A DNA stretch of 64,000 nt from Secundilactobacillus folii (GCF_009720675.1 NZ_WNJO01000003.1:62001-126000), one strand, 5' to 3'. Shown: positions 17,667 through 26,714, numbered from the stretch's first letter. Translations and numbers: made by a program. The notes: generated by a model from the sequence alone, not told the origin.

Positions 17667-18422
17667 ATGACCGCAATTCTACTAACGAAAAACGTTCATT
17701 TGTCATACGGTAAGAAAGAAGCCCTTCACGGCATTGATCTTGATTTTGATGAACATGGCATTACCGCGTTAATCGGACCATCCGGCTGCGGCAAATCAAC
17801 CTTTTTACGCTGCCTGAACCGCATGAACGATTTAATCCCACGAACAACGGTGACTGGCACCTTTAACTTTAAGGGGCAAGACATCTACGCACCGACGACC
17901 AACCTAGTTGAATTACGAAAACAAATCGGAATGGTCTTTCAGCAACCCAACCCCTTCCCGTTCTCCGTTTATGAAAACGTCACTTATGGTCTTCGTTTGA
18001 CCGGCCATAAAGATCGTCAATTTCTTGATGAACAAGTTGAGCGATCATTAAAGCAGGCTGCCGTGTGGGATGAGGTCAAAGATGATCTTAATAAGAGCGC
18101 CCTATCATTTTCCGGTGGCCAGCAACAACGAATCTGCATCGCTCGTTTACTGGCGGTTCAGCCAGATATTATTCTACTAGATGAACCAACTAGCGCCTTA
18201 GATCCAATTTCAAGTGCCCAAATTGAAACCACGCTATTAGCATTGAAAAATGAATATACCATCATCATCGTCACACATAATTTACAGCAGGCCTCTCGGA
18301 TTGCTGATAAAACAGCCTTTATGCTGAATGGTAATCTCGTTGAATTTGACCTGACCAGCAAAATGTTTACCCAGCCCGAGCAGCAAGACACCAGCGATTA
18401 TCTCAATGGCAAATTTGGTTAG
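17667..18422 (+). CDS. pstB: Phosphate ABC transporter ATPase PstB (second copy)
   Basis: 251 aa. Walker [13 protein letters not shown]-loop [15 protein letters not shown], signature [17 protein letters not shown], Walker [12 protein letters not shown]. Close paralogue of the preceding gene, 14 bp downstream with SD AAAGGAAG. Length equals the usual PstB. It supplies ATP hydrolysis for PstCA and interacts with PhoU in the family. Confidence 0.95.
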   Translation: MTAILLTKNVHLSYGKKEALHGIDLDFDEHGITALIGPSGCGKSTFLRCLNRMNDLIPRTTVTGTFNFKGQDIYAPTTNLVELRKQIGMVFQQPNPFPFSVYENVTYGLRLTGHKDRQFLDEQVERSLKQAAVWDEVKDDLNKSALSFSGGQQQRICIARLLAVQPDIILLDEPTSALDPISSAQIETTLLALKNEYTIIIVTHNLQQASRIADKTAFMLNGNLVEFDLTSKMFTQPEQQDTSDYLNGKFG

Positions 18423-18435
18423 GAGCGATACCCTC

Positions 18436-19116
18436 ATGAAAAATATCTTTACTGCTGAACTTAAAAAACTCTACGAAACATTTACCCAGATGGGAACCGA
18501 AGTCAGTGAACAAATTGAACGGGCTACCCAGTCTTACATCGACCATGATAAGGCGGCGGCTCAATCGTTGATCGACCGCGATAATACGATCAACAGCAAC
18601 GAAGTTAACCTAGAAAAACAAGCCCTGACTCTCATGACTTTACAGCAACCTGTGGCCGACGAATTCCGCAATGTGATCACGATTTTAAAAGCCAGTTCTG
18701 ATCTGGAACGCATTGCTGATCATGCTACCGGTATCGCGCTAGAGACAATTCGGGTTAAGGGATCCCACCGTAATCAAGACGTTGAGGCTAAGATTGCTGA
18801 CTTAACCGTTGTTATTCGGCAAATGTTGGCGGAGGCGTTGAAGGCTTTCCATAATATCGATATGTCAAAAGCACAGAGCGTTTCGGAACAAGATCAACAA
18901 GTTGATGCTAAGTTTGACGAGATTCGTCAGACAATCACCGCCACGATTCAGGAGGATCCCAACGTCGCTGAAGCTGGTACCAGTTACTTAATGGTGACAA
19001 AACTGCTGGAAAGGATTGGCGATCGAATCGTCAATCTAGTCGAAGAAATGGTCTATAACCAAACTGGTGAGATTGTTGAATTAAATCAGGGACGGTTACA
19101 TCCGGGTGAAAGCTAA
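18436..19116 (+). CDS. phoU: Phosphate signalling/transport regulator PhoU
   Basis: 226 aa from ATG 18436 with SD AGGAG at 18421-18425; a longer frame back to 18406 is read-through of the pstB end. Two PhoU helical repeats with the E/DxxxD-type metal motifs (ASSDLERIADHATGIA and TKLLERIGDRIVNLVEEM). It damps phosphate uptake and signals sufficiency to the PhoR-type kinase in other bacteria. Here no kinase gene is adjacent. Last gene of the pst operon. Confidence 0.95.
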   Translation: MKNIFTAELKKLYETFTQMGTEVSEQIERATQSYIDHDKAAAQSLIDRDNTINSNEVNLEKQALTLMTLQQPVADEFRNVITILKASSDLERIADHATGIALETIRVKGSHRNQDVEAKIADLTVVIRQMLAEALKAFHNIDMSKAQSVSEQDQQVDAKFDEIRQTITATIQEDPNVAEAGTSYLMVTKLLERIGDRIVNLVEEMVYNQTGEIVELNQGRLHPGES

Positions 19117-19211
19117 ATCTTAAAGTTTAATTTATTAGTGAACAATCTTTGCAACCATGCATGATTCAGGTTAATCAACGCTGGAATTTAAAAAGTATTT
19201 CAATAAAGTCC

Positions 19212-19240
19212 TTGCTATTTGAAGGATTACCCTGTATAGT
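19212..19240 (+). promoter_or_regulatory. Promoter of the cold-shock gene
   Basis: TTGCTA (19212-19217) and TATAGT (19235-19240) are spaced 17 bp, with TG just before the -10 (extended -10). It leaves a 5' UTR of about 115 nt before the csp start, typical of cold-shock mRNAs whose leader folds differently with temperature. Confidence 0.7.
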
Positions 19241-19361
19241 ATCAACTAATGTATTTAATACTTCGAAATTTTGGTACGACGTTCGTGAGAATGACTTCCC
19301 CGATTTCAAAAGTTTCAGATACACAAATATATTGCGCTATGCGCTCGGAGGTTTCATTCTT

Positions 19362-19562
19362 ATGGAACAAGGTACTGTTAAATGGTTCAACGGCGACAAA
19401 GGTTACGGTTTTATTACTCTTGAAAACGGCTCAGACGTTTTCGTACACTTCTCAGCTATCAATGCTGATGGTTACAAGACCCTTGAAGAAGGCCAACACG
19501 TAACCTTAGACGTTGAACAAGGCGACCGCGGCCCACAAGCAGCCAACGTTACTGTTGCTTAA
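19362..19562 (+). CDS. csp: Cold-shock protein, CspA family
   Basis: 66 aa OB-fold nucleic-acid chaperone. RNP1 is KGYGFITLE and RNP2 is VFVHFSAI. Start ATG 19362 behind SD CGGAGG; the longer frame back to 19149 is not coding. Binds single-stranded RNA/DNA and melts secondary structure. Monocistronic, with a promoter at 19212-19240 and a strong terminator after it. Confidence 0.97.
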   Translation: MEQGTVKWFNGDKGYGFITLENGSDVFVHFSAINADGYKTLEEGQHVTLDVEQGDRGPQAANVTVA

Positions 19563-19579
19563 TTAACTCTAAGCAATTT

Positions 19580-19615
19580 AAAAAGCTCACCAACTTTTGT
19601 TGGTGAGCTTTTTTG
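19580..19615 (+). terminator. Rho-independent terminator of csp
   Basis: Perfect hairpin AAGCTCACCAAC / GTTGGTGAGCTT followed by six T. It also lies just past the end of the convergent M20 gene. Confidence 0.92.
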
Positions 19616-19630
19616 TGCTGCCATTTCAAC

Positions 19631-20740
19631 TTAAGTTAACCGAATTGCATCAATCATGATCCGAGCACCATTCAGCATTGCTCGTTTATCAAACGTCATG
19701 CCTGGAACGTGCAGCCCTGGTGTCAAATCACAACCGAGACCCAGCATGGTGGTTTCTTTAGCGACACCATCGTAAGTGTAAAAGTGAAAATCATCGCCGC
19801 CCTGAGTAGGAACGGGATCAACTAACCCATCCGTGCCTAGGACATTCGTGATCGCCTGGCTCATGTTTTTCATCGCTACTTTACTTGGAATGGCTGCTGG
19901 TGATAAGTCGTTTTCGTCCATTGTGATCTTAATATCACCACCTTGAACCGCATCAATAGCGGCAAAGGCTTTAGCTTGCATCTGGTCCATTAAGTCGTTC
20001 GTCTTCGTGCGTAAATCAACCGCCAAGGTCCCCTTATCCGGCACGATGTTAGATGATTCACCGGCTTGAAACATGGTCGTGATGATCGAGTATGGCGTGT
20101 CGGTATCCAGCTTGATTTGCTTAAAGCGCTCGTTGAGATCGGTGAAAGCGTCGATGACGTTAGCACCTAACCAAGGCCGACCAGCGTGAGCAGTTTTCCC
20201 GGTAATAGTCATGAAGTACGTTCGTGTTGCAATATCTGGAATAATGGCCTCAGCCTGATCCATGCTGAGTTCGTCCTTAGCGCAGACGTGCAACCCATAC
20301 AGGTAGTCCAACTTCGGCAGCTTACCGGTCTTGATAACAGCTTCAGCGCCAGTCACCGTTTCTTCCGCCGGCTGGAAGATAATCTTCAGCGTTCCCCTGA
20401 AAGCATCCGGATTGGCCGCAAAGTATTTCGCAACCTGGAGCACGATTGACATGTGCGAATCGTGGCCGCAAGAGTGGTGAACACCAACCTTGCCCTGATA
20501 CTCCTGCTTCAAGGCGTCAATATCACTGCGAACGCCGATCAACGGCCGTGAACCATCGCCAATCGTTGCAATCAGTCCCGGAAAATCATCGAAACGTTCG
20601 TACGAAACTCCCATTTCATCAAGCCGTTTAGCTAGGTAATTGGTGGTGACAGTTTCTTTAAATGCCGTTTCACCGTGAGCATGAAGGTAATTGTAATCTT
20701 GATAAATTTCTTCGGTATTTAACTCAATTGTCTCTTGCAT
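19631..20740 (-). CDS. M20 family amidohydrolase (peptidase/deacylase)
   Basis: 369 aa, M20D type. Metal-binding and catalytic blocks: IGVRSDIDAL, HHSCGHDSHMS, FQPAEETVTGAE, YGLHVCA, and GKTAHAGRPWLGAN in the dimerisation domain. M20D members cleave N-acyl amino acids or short peptides. It lies 15 bp downstream of an OppA-type lipoprotein gene behind a His T-box, so a histidine-releasing substrate (a His peptide or N-acyl-His) is an inference worth testing. It resembles N-acetyldiaminopimelate deacetylases and hippurate hydrolases too. Convergent with csp. Confidence 0.88.
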   Translation of the reverse strand: MQETIELNTEEIYQDYNYLHAHGETAFKETVTTNYLAKRLDEMGVSYERFDDFPGLIATIGDGSRPLIGVRSDIDALKQEYQGKVGVHHSCGHDSHMSIVLQVAKYFAANPDAFRGTLKIIFQPAEETVTGAEAVIKTGKLPKLDYLYGLHVCAKDELSMDQAEAIIPDIATRTYFMTITGKTAHAGRPWLGANVIDAFTDLNERFKQIKLDTDTPYSIITTMFQAGESSNIVPDKGTLAVDLRTKTNDLMDQMQAKAFAAIDAVQGGDIKITMDENDLSPAAIPSKVAMKNMSQAITNVLGTDGLVDPVPTQGGDDFHFYTYDGVAKETTMLGLGCDLTPGLHVPGMTFDKRAMLNGARIMIDAIRLT

Positions 20741-20755
20741 CAGCTACTCTTCCCT

Positions 20756-22387
20756 TCATTTATTTGACATGTACGCATTTTTAAGCGAGATCCCTTGTGA
20801 GGCCGCATAATTAACGCCCTTCAGCTGCGGATTGTTTAACCGCACCGTTTGGCCTTGATTAAGTGGTGCCACCGCCTGGTCATTCATTAACGTCTGGTTG
20901 GCTTGCTTAAAATCGTTGTAGCGCGCCATCGCGGCGTTTGAATCACGTCCGTTGGCGAGTTTATAATCCGTATCATACTGTGAACTCGAATAGTTACCCG
21001 CATTGTTAACGTTGTTGGTGGTCGAAAGCTGATAAAATTCACTCAGGTCAGGGTAACTAGCAATCCAGTTAGTAAAGCCGAGGTCATAGCCCTTCTTCTT
21101 TTGCATGGTCGTAATCGCTTGTACCTTTGGCTGAGCTTCAATATTAACCTTTAATCCCTTTAGGTACTTCTGGGTCGAAGCCTGAATGAATTCCGCTGAA
21201 TTCTTAAACGTATCAACATCGTAACAAACTAGATTTAAGGTCATTTTCGATATTTTCAATTGTCGCATGCCTTTTTGCCAGTATTTGGCCGCTAATTTCG
21301 GGTTATAGGCTACTGACTGTTTCACGCTGGAATCCTTGGCGAAATCAACACCAGTCCTAGGATTTTTTGTGATGCCCTGTGGCGCCATTCCATAAGGCGC
21401 CTTTGCACCATTCTTCAACACGTTGTTAACCAGTTGCTGACGGTTGATGCTGAGCGAAATGGCCTTACGGATATTTGGATTACGTAGTACCCTAGTTTGG
21501 TAGTTAAACGCTAGATAATCGGTCTCACCACTTGGGTAACTCTGATAACCTTTATTGTCCTTTTCCTGTGACGCTTGTTGCCCCGAAAGTGTAATGTTAT
21601 CTAACTTACCCGATTGATAAAGTGACAAAGCTGTTTGGGGCGACTTAGTCACCTGAAAATTAATCGTCTTTAATTTAACGTTCTTGCTGTCCCAATAATT
21701 AGGATTCTTTTTCAACGTCCACGAACCAGAACTTGTGGTCCAGTTTTTAACGACGAACGGTCCGTCATAAACAACTCTTGTGGACGAGGTTCCATAGGCT
21801 TTGCCATACTTTTGAACGATTTTTTGATCCTGAGGTAAAAAGGGAATGCCGGCACAAAGGTATTTAAAGTACGGCGTTGCCTGTGCTAGATCAACTTGGA
21901 AGGTAGTCTTATTGATGGCTTTAACTCCCAGCTGGTTCACTGCTAACTTGCCCTTTTCAATCTGGGAAGCATTCTTAATTGGTAGAAACTGGTAAGCATT
22001 CGCAGCTTTAGTGGCCGGGTTGACTGCCTGACGCCAGGCGAAGACAAAATCTTGCGCAGTGATCGGATCACCATTACTCCACTTGAGATTTTGGCGCAGC
22101 TTGAATGTGTACCGCTTGCCGTTATTCGTTGGCTTGACTAGCTTTTTTGCAATTCCGGGTTCCACGACCGTGCTGTTCTTCAGTCGATACAAACCTTCCT
22201 GAGTGTTATTAACAGTTTCCAGTGCCCCCACATCCGTAATCATGGTGGAGTTAAGTGACTCAATATCGGCGGGCTCCATGAGGTTAACGTCCTGCTTAAC
22301 TGCGGTATTCTTTGACCCGCACCCCGTTAAGACCAGTGCCAATGATAATCCGACAACGCCAGTCACGTACACGCTTAATTTTTTCAT
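20756..22387 (-). CDS. Peptide ABC transporter substrate-binding lipoprotein (OppA family)
   Basis: 543 aa SBP_bac_5 protein with signal peptide and lipobox VLTGC (Cys23). Family blocks: NMDPADIESLN-like start (EPADIESLNSTMITD), QNLKWSNGDPITAQDFVFAWRQA, LAFNYQTRVLRNPNIRKAISLSINRQQLVNNV. SD AAGGGGAA. It is behind a His T-box and a 40-codon small ORF. No permease or ATPase follows, so it probably feeds a shared Opp system. The His T-box suggests capture of His-containing peptides. Confidence 0.93.
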   Translation of the reverse strand: MKKLSVYVTGVVGLSLALVLTGCGSKNTAVKQDVNLMEPADIESLNSTMITDVGALETVNNTQEGLYRLKNSTVVEPGIAKKLVKPTNNGKRYTFKLRQNLKWSNGDPITAQDFVFAWRQAVNPATKAANAYQFLPIKNASQIEKGKLAVNQLGVKAINKTTFQVDLAQATPYFKYLCAGIPFLPQDQKIVQKYGKAYGTSSTRVVYDGPFVVKNWTTSSGSWTLKKNPNYWDSKNVKLKTINFQVTKSPQTALSLYQSGKLDNITLSGQQASQEKDNKGYQSYPSGETDYLAFNYQTRVLRNPNIRKAISLSINRQQLVNNVLKNGAKAPYGMAPQGITKNPRTGVDFAKDSSVKQSVAYNPKLAAKYWQKGMRQLKISKMTLNLVCYDVDTFKNSAEFIQASTQKYLKGLKVNIEAQPKVQAITTMQKKKGYDLGFTNWIASYPDLSEFYQLSTTNNVNNAGNYSSSQYDTDYKLANGRDSNAAMARYNDFKQANQTLMNDQAVAPLNQGQTVRLNNPQLKGVNYAASQGISLKNAYMSNK

Positions 22388-22426
22388 TTTTAATTTCCCC
22401 TTCTAAGTCCAAGTGTCAGTCGTCGT

Positions 22427-22549
22427 TTAGAACCGATGATGCAGACTATGGACCTGATGGGGTGTGCTGACTGTCTCTTGTGCAATGACGGTTTGGTTAA
22501 ATACAGTTAGTGTTGTACGTTGTTGATTACCTTGAAAACTCTGCATCAT
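22427..22549 (-). CDS. 40-aa small ORF in the His T-box leader, His-rich end
   Basis: Starts ATGATG, 7 bp after a near-perfect SD (GAGGAGGG), immediately after the T-box terminator. 40 codons ending in TAA, 38 bp before the oppA start. The C-terminal ten residues are HQVHSLHHRF, with four His. No signal peptide or known domain. It could be a translated leader peptide sensing charged tRNA-His (a second attenuation layer), a small stand-alone peptide, or chance. The SD makes translation likely. Confidence 0.55.
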   Translation of the reverse strand: MMQSFQGNQQRTTLTVFNQTVIAQETVSTPHQVHSLHHRF

Positions 22550-22571
22550 CGTGAATCCCTCCTCAAAATTA

Positions 22572-22820
22572 AAAAGCCCTCTCAAAGAATTTCATCTTTG
22601 AGAGGGCGACTAAGTATCGCTGTTCCACCTCTGATTCGCAATAATCTCACGATCATTGCCTCAGTCAGTTTGTAACAAACTGACCTGATAACGGGAAGCC
22701 CCGGGGAATCTGCCCTGTGCGACAAATTCCAGCTCATAGGTGTGGTTCGACTCGTTTACATTCTTTCAGCCGTGCGAATGTTCTCTTATTTATGAGAGCC
22801 TACTTAATCTAATCATTGCT
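22572..22820 (-). promoter_or_regulatory. Histidine T-box leader of the oppA-M20 operon
   Basis: Minus strand: T-box core CAGAGGTGGAACAGCGA, terminator hairpin with CCCTCTCAAAGA arms and TTTTT (about 22572-22607), and Stem I with TTAAGTA and GAACCAC on the two sides of the specifier loop. Helix GGCTC/GAGTC flanks the loop, so the register gives specifier CAC (22742-22744), histidine, the same codon as the his operon T-box. The bulge base gives UGGA, again as in the his leader. Confidence 0.88.
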
Positions 22821-22837
22821 TTTTAATTTATGGTTCT

Positions 22838-22866
22838 AAATTACACTGTCTGAAAATGTTTGTCAA
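22838..22866 (-). promoter_or_regulatory. Sigma-A promoter of the oppA-M20 operon
   Basis: On the minus strand TTGACA (22861-22866) and TAATTT (22838-22843) are separated by 17 bp, just upstream of T-box Stem I. From here to luxS (22867-23159) I see no gene. Confidence 0.8.
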
Positions 22867-23159
22867 CCGAGGATTTCAAAATTAGATAAGTTAGCAGGAG
22901 GCTTTCCATTTTCTGTGGGGTTAAAGACGACTCCAAACGAATCGCCTCAGAACAGTTGCTATGACCTTTTACTGTTTAACAAAAAATAACCTTTTATCAG
23001 CTGCACAATGCAATAAATTAAATTTTAATCTTTTCAGCTGTTCTTCGAAGAACTGAGAAATCTCTGTGTATTTCGCATTGATTCACCTGGTAAAATCTTG
23101 AGTGGCTGGATAATAAAAAATGAAGAGCCATCGCCCTGCATCCGTTAACCATGATTAAA

Positions 23160-23633
23160 CTAAATCACGTTGCGTTCAAATGGATCATCACTGATACCCT
23201 TTGCCAAGATATCACGTGACCATTGCTTTGCCGAGAATAATGAGTGGTCGCGGTAGTTACCGCAACTGGTAATGTCCGTTCCTGGAACGTCTTTCCACTC
23301 AATGTCGTTGGCAATTTCATCCAGTGAACTCTTGAGCGCCTTAGCGACTTCAGTGGTCGTTGGCGTGCCCCAGGTGATCAAATGGAAGCCAGTCCGGCAT
23401 CCAAATGGTGAGCAGTCGATGACGCCATCAAGGCGGTCACGCAGTAAACCTGCTAATAGGTGTTCAATCGTGTGCAGCCCTGCAGTTGGGATGGCATTTT
23501 CATTTGGTTGAACCAAACGAAGGTCGAAATTGGAAATTTCATCACCCTTACCGCCCTTTTCAACGGTAATTAAACGAACGTATGGTGCTTTAACTTTAGT
23601 ATGATCAAGTTGAAAACTTTCTACTTTAGCCAT
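23160..23633 (-). CDS. luxS: S-ribosylhomocysteine lyase LuxS
   Basis: 157 aa. Splits S-ribosylhomocysteine to homocysteine and DPD, the AI-2 precursor, in the activated methyl cycle. Metal and catalytic motifs: [13 protein letters not shown] (HxxEH), [14 protein letters not shown] (catalytic Cys) and [12 protein letters not shown] (third metal ligand region). Length normal. Monocistronic. It links to methionine recycling with metE/metF and metY in the same window. SD AGGAGG. Confidence 0.97.
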   Translation of the reverse strand: MAKVESFQLDHTKVKAPYVRLITVEKGGKGDEISNFDLRLVQPNENAIPTAGLHTIEHLLAGLLRDRLDGVIDCSPFGCRTGFHLITWGTPTTTEVAKALKSSLDEIANDIEWKDVPGTDITSCGNYRDHSLFSAKQWSRDILAKGISDDPFERNVI

Positions 23634-23694
23634 GAAAATCCTCCTTGTAATCAGTTAGTACATCGGTTATTATAACTCAAAATCATCTGAGACG

Positions 23695-24480
23695 TCATTG
23701 ATATAATTCTGGACGGCGGTCAGCAAACACTGGCATGAAACCGCGGGCCTTATCGGTGGCAGCAATATCAATCGTTGTGGTCTGCAACCCCTCCTGATCA
23801 TCGAGACGCAAAACTTCATTTCCAAGTGGATCAATCACAACTGAGTTACCGCCAAAATGATTATCAGGGTCGGAGCCAACCCGGTTGACCGCCACAACAT
23901 AGCTCTGGTTCTCAATCGCTCGCGCAGCTAATAGTTTTCGCCACTGCGCGATCCGCGGAGTCGGCCACTCTGCTGGGACAAAAATCACCCGGCTGTCCGT
24001 CAAGCTCAAAGTCCGCAGCCATTCTGGGAAGCGAATGTCATAGCAAATAACACTGGTGGCAGGAACTGATTTGACTTCAAAGCGGTCCTTGGCGTTCCCC
24101 GAAGTTAAGTAATCATCCTCGTGCATCAAGCCAAACAGGTGCACTTTATCGTAACTAGCAATAATCTGACCGTCAGCGTTAGCCACATAGGTCGTGTTAT
24201 AAAAGTGCCCATGTCGTTCAGTAGCTACCGAACCGCCATGGATCATCAGGTGGTACTTTTCAGCCAAGCTCGACAGGACGTGTTGAGTCTGAGCACCATT
24301 GACATCAGCAATATCTGCCAGTCGTGTCAAGTCGTAGCCGGTGTTCCACATTTCTGGAAAGACAACAATATCAGCGTGCTCATCCGCAGCTTGGGCCACA
24401 AACGGTTCAAGACGTGAGAAATTCTCTGCAGGCTGACCAAAGGCAACGTTCATTTGTGCAAGCGAAATCGTTAGTTTCAT
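23695..24480 (-). CDS. Carbon-nitrogen hydrolase, omega-amidase-like (nitrilase family)
   Basis: 261 aa from ATG 24480, behind SD GGAGGGG. A 30-codon longer frame to 24570 has no SD. Glu-Lys-Cys triad: FPEMWNTGYD, YDKVHLFG, VICYDIRFPEWLRTL. Family members of this size act as omega-amidases on 2-oxoglutaramate or 2-oxosuccinamate, including the one in methionine salvage. Neighbouring luxS fits sulfur-amino-acid recycling but does not prove it. Confidence 0.85.
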   Translation of the reverse strand: MKLTISLAQMNVAFGQPAENFSRLEPFVAQAADEHADIVVFPEMWNTGYDLTRLADIADVNGAQTQHVLSSLAEKYHLMIHGGSVATERHGHFYNTTYVANADGQIIASYDKVHLFGLMHEDDYLTSGNAKDRFEVKSVPATSVICYDIRFPEWLRTLSLTDSRVIFVPAEWPTPRIAQWRKLLAARAIENQSYVVAVNRVGSDPDNHFGGNSVVIDPLGNEVLRLDDQEGLQTTTIDIAATDKARGFMPVFADRRPELYQ

Positions 24481-24579
24481 AGAGTCCCCTCCGTTTATGC
24501 ACAAGTATAATTTCTGGTTTTTAGAATGTAAAGGATATTTATTTTCGGATCTTGAAAGGAATGTGAACAACTATCTTAA

Positions 24580-24687
24580 ACTGGCACAGTCAGCCAGCAG
24601 CGTGCATTTGCCAACCAACAGGTGAATCTTAGTGATGTGACACCCGTCTATAAATGCACAGAATTAGTCGATAAGCTTGCGAAATAA
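24580..24687 (+). pseudogene. Possible 3' gene fragment
   Basis: A frame open for 35 codons with coding-like composition, ending ELVDKLAK and TAA, and containing SDVTPVYK. There is no start codon or SD; a stop precedes it. It could be the tail of a deleted gene, for example a small oxidoreductase, or chance. I cannot name the family. Confidence 0.25.
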
Positions 24688-24741
24688 CTCGAATTCAGCC
24701 ACAATATAACCATTATTAAAAACGAAAGAGGTTAATTCAAT

Positions 24742-25383
24742 ATGAATTCGTTCACCGTCTACCTAGTCCGTCATGGCAGTACCATGCTCAATGCGTTTAA
24801 TCGCATGCAGGGATGGATCGATTCAGATCTGTCTGATGAGGGCATTAAGCAAGCTAAAACCGCTGCCGAAAAGCTTCAGGGTATCAACTTTGACCGCGCT
24901 TTTTCATCCGATTTAGGCCGAGCCGTCAAGACGCGAAATATTATCTTGGAGGAGCTCCACCAAAACCCCATGGAGCTCGGTTCGTTCCCCGAATTTCGAG
25001 AAGTTAACTTTGGCTTCTTTGAGGGCTTAAACTCTGATGACATCTGGGCTGGGATCGCAGCACCGTATGGAAAACACAGTCAAGGAGACCTGCTGGCCAT
25101 CAATGGCATGCAAACGGTTCGTGATGCAATGAAGGAAAGCGACCCCTCCCACACTGCTGAAAGTTACGAAGAGGTCTTAGTGCGCCTGAGGGAGGGGTTC
25201 CAAGCGCTGCGTGAGGACTGTCAACCAGGCGAAAAGGTGCTGGTAGTGAGCCATGGCACCTTGATTCGGACGTTAGCCGACTATTTGGGCGTTGATACGA
25301 CCAATAATTATCCTGCCAACGGTGGCGTGAGTGAGCTCAACGTTGAAGCTGATCAGGTCACGTTTGAAGCCTATAACCAATAG
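24742..25383 (+). CDS. Histidine phosphatase family protein (phosphoglycerate mutase-like)
   Basis: 213 aa. Catalytic RHG motif in LVRHGSTMLNAFNRMQGWIDSDLS, second His in VVSHGTLIRTLADYL, Glu in the FREVNFGFFEG block. Family members are phosphatases or cofactor-dependent mutases. Lactobacilli have several paralogues, so the substrate is not clear. SD AAAGAGG. Followed by its own terminator; not obviously co-transcribed with ackA. Confidence 0.88.
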   Translation: MNSFTVYLVRHGSTMLNAFNRMQGWIDSDLSDEGIKQAKTAAEKLQGINFDRAFSSDLGRAVKTRNIILEELHQNPMELGSFPEFREVNFGFFEGLNSDDIWAGIAAPYGKHSQGDLLAINGMQTVRDAMKESDPSHTAESYEEVLVRLREGFQALREDCQPGEKVLVVSHGTLIRTLADYLGVDTTNNYPANGGVSELNVEADQVTFEAYNQ

Positions 25384-25403
25384 CATTTTTATGAACATTT
25401 AAC

Positions 25404-25433
25404 GGATTCTGTCACGATGACAGGATTCTTTTC
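25404..25433 (+). terminator. Terminator of the phosphatase gene
   Basis: Hairpin GGATTCTGTCA / TGACAGGATTC with a CGA loop and TTTT. Confidence 0.8.
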
Positions 25434-25442
25434 CCTTTCACT

Positions 25443-25456
25443 TGTAAACGGTTACA
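25443..25456. promoter_or_regulatory. cre (CcpA-binding) site upstream of ackA
   Basis: TGTAAACGGTTACA matches the palindromic catabolite-responsive element consensus. A -10-like TATACA at 25470-25475 puts this site over the -35 position. In Bacillus the ackA cre lies further upstream and activates. Whether this site activates or represses cannot be read from sequence alone. Confidence 0.82.
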
Positions 25457-25511
25457 CTCTTCGTTAGACTATACATAGCGTTCCAGAAAATAATGAGGTG
25501 GGGAAAAAGCC

Positions 25512-26714
25512 ATGACAAAAATTTTAGCAATCAACGCAGGAAGTTCAACTCTTAAGTGGAAACTATTTTCAATGCCTGATGAGACCGTTATCGCATCAGG
25601 CTTGGTCGATCGCTTAAATCTACCTGGGTCGATTTTTACGGTCAAACAGCCAGGCGCTGAGGAATTTCAGGAGACAAAGGATAATATTGATTATCACTTG
25701 GCGGCTGCCATGGTTCTTTCACATCTAAAAGAAGCCGGCATCGTCCATCACCTGCACGAAATTACGGGGATTGGTCACCGAATCGTGGCTGGTGGCGAAA
25801 CGTTCACGGATTCAACAGTGGTGACTGATCAGGTATTGCAACAAATTCGCGATTTGGCGCAGTATGCACCGTTGCATAATCCGATTGAAGCTGAATACAT
25901 TCACATTTTCCAGGAATTATTACCTGATGCGCATCAGGTCGCGGTCTTTGATACGTCGCTTTACACCAAGATGCCAAAGATCAACGCTCTCTACCCAATT
26001 CCTTACGAATACTATCAACAATACGGTGCTCGTAAGTATGGGGCACATGGTACCAGTCACCGTTACGTTGCTAATCGGGCTGCAGAAATCTTAGGCAAAC
26101 CGCTGTCTGAATTAAAGATGATCACCCTGCATCTAGGCTCGGGTTCATCCGTTTCCGCCTTTAACCACGGCAAGGTCATCGATACTTCAATGGGCTTTAC
26201 CCCGTTAGCGGGCGTGATGATGGGCACCCGGTCTGGCGACATCGACCCGTCGCTAGTAGCCTTCTTAGCTGAAAAAATGAGTGTCAATATGGACGAAATG
26301 ATCACCATTTTAAACAATAAATCTGGTTTGCTGGGGGTTTCTCAACTCTCCCCAGACCAACGCGATTTGGAAGAAGCTGAAGCTAAAAATCCGCAGGCTA
26401 AATTAGCCCTGGACATGTTTGCGAACCGAGTTGTCCGCTACATTGGTACCTACGTCGCGGAACTGAACGGCCTAGACGCCTTGGTATTCACAGCTGGTTC
26501 CGGTGAGAACGGAATTGGGATGCGGCAGCGAATTGCTGATCAGCTCAGCTACTTTGGCGTTAGGATCGATCAAGACCGCAATAACGTTCGGGGTAAGGAA
26601 CGCATTATCAGTCCTGATGACGCCCCCGTCACCGTCATGGTGGTACCAACAAACGAAGAATTAATGATTGCGCGTGATGTCCAGCGTTTAACCCAGCATC
26701 ACAATGTACTTTAA
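25512..26714 (+). CDS. ackA: Acetate kinase
   Basis: 400 aa. Converts acetyl phosphate plus ADP to acetate plus ATP, in the phosphoketolase branch or pyruvate overflow. Signature AINAGSSTLKWKLF at the start, GHRIVAGGETF, HGTSHRYVANRAAEILG, HLGSGSSVSAF, GVMMGTRSGDIDPSLV, FTAGSGENG. SD GAGGTGGGG. Monocistronic, with a cre site in its promoter and a terminator after it. Pentose flux from xylAB would feed acetyl phosphate to it. Confidence 0.97.
   Translation: MTKILAINAGSSTLKWKLFSMPDETVIASGLVDRLNLPGSIFTVKQPGAEEFQETKDNIDYHLAAAMVLSHLKEAGIVHHLHEITGIGHRIVAGGETFTDSTVVTDQVLQQIRDLAQYAPLHNPIEAEYIHIFQELLPDAHQVAVFDTSLYTKMPKINALYPIPYEYYQQYGARKYGAHGTSHRYVANRAAEILGKPLSELKMITLHLGSGSSVSAFNHGKVIDTSMGFTPLAGVMMGTRSGDIDPSLVAFLAEKMSVNMDEMITILNNKSGLLGVSQLSPDQRDLEEAEAKNPQAKLALDMFANRVVRYIGTYVAELNGLDALVFTAGSGENGIGMRQRIADQLSYFGVRIDQDRNNVRGKERIISPDDAPVTVMVVPTNEELMIARDVQRLTQHHNVL

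Noticed and set aside
19149-19562. 137-aa frame containing the cold-shock protein
   Set aside because: The first 71 codons run through the promoter and leader and have no SD; the true csp start is ATG 19362.
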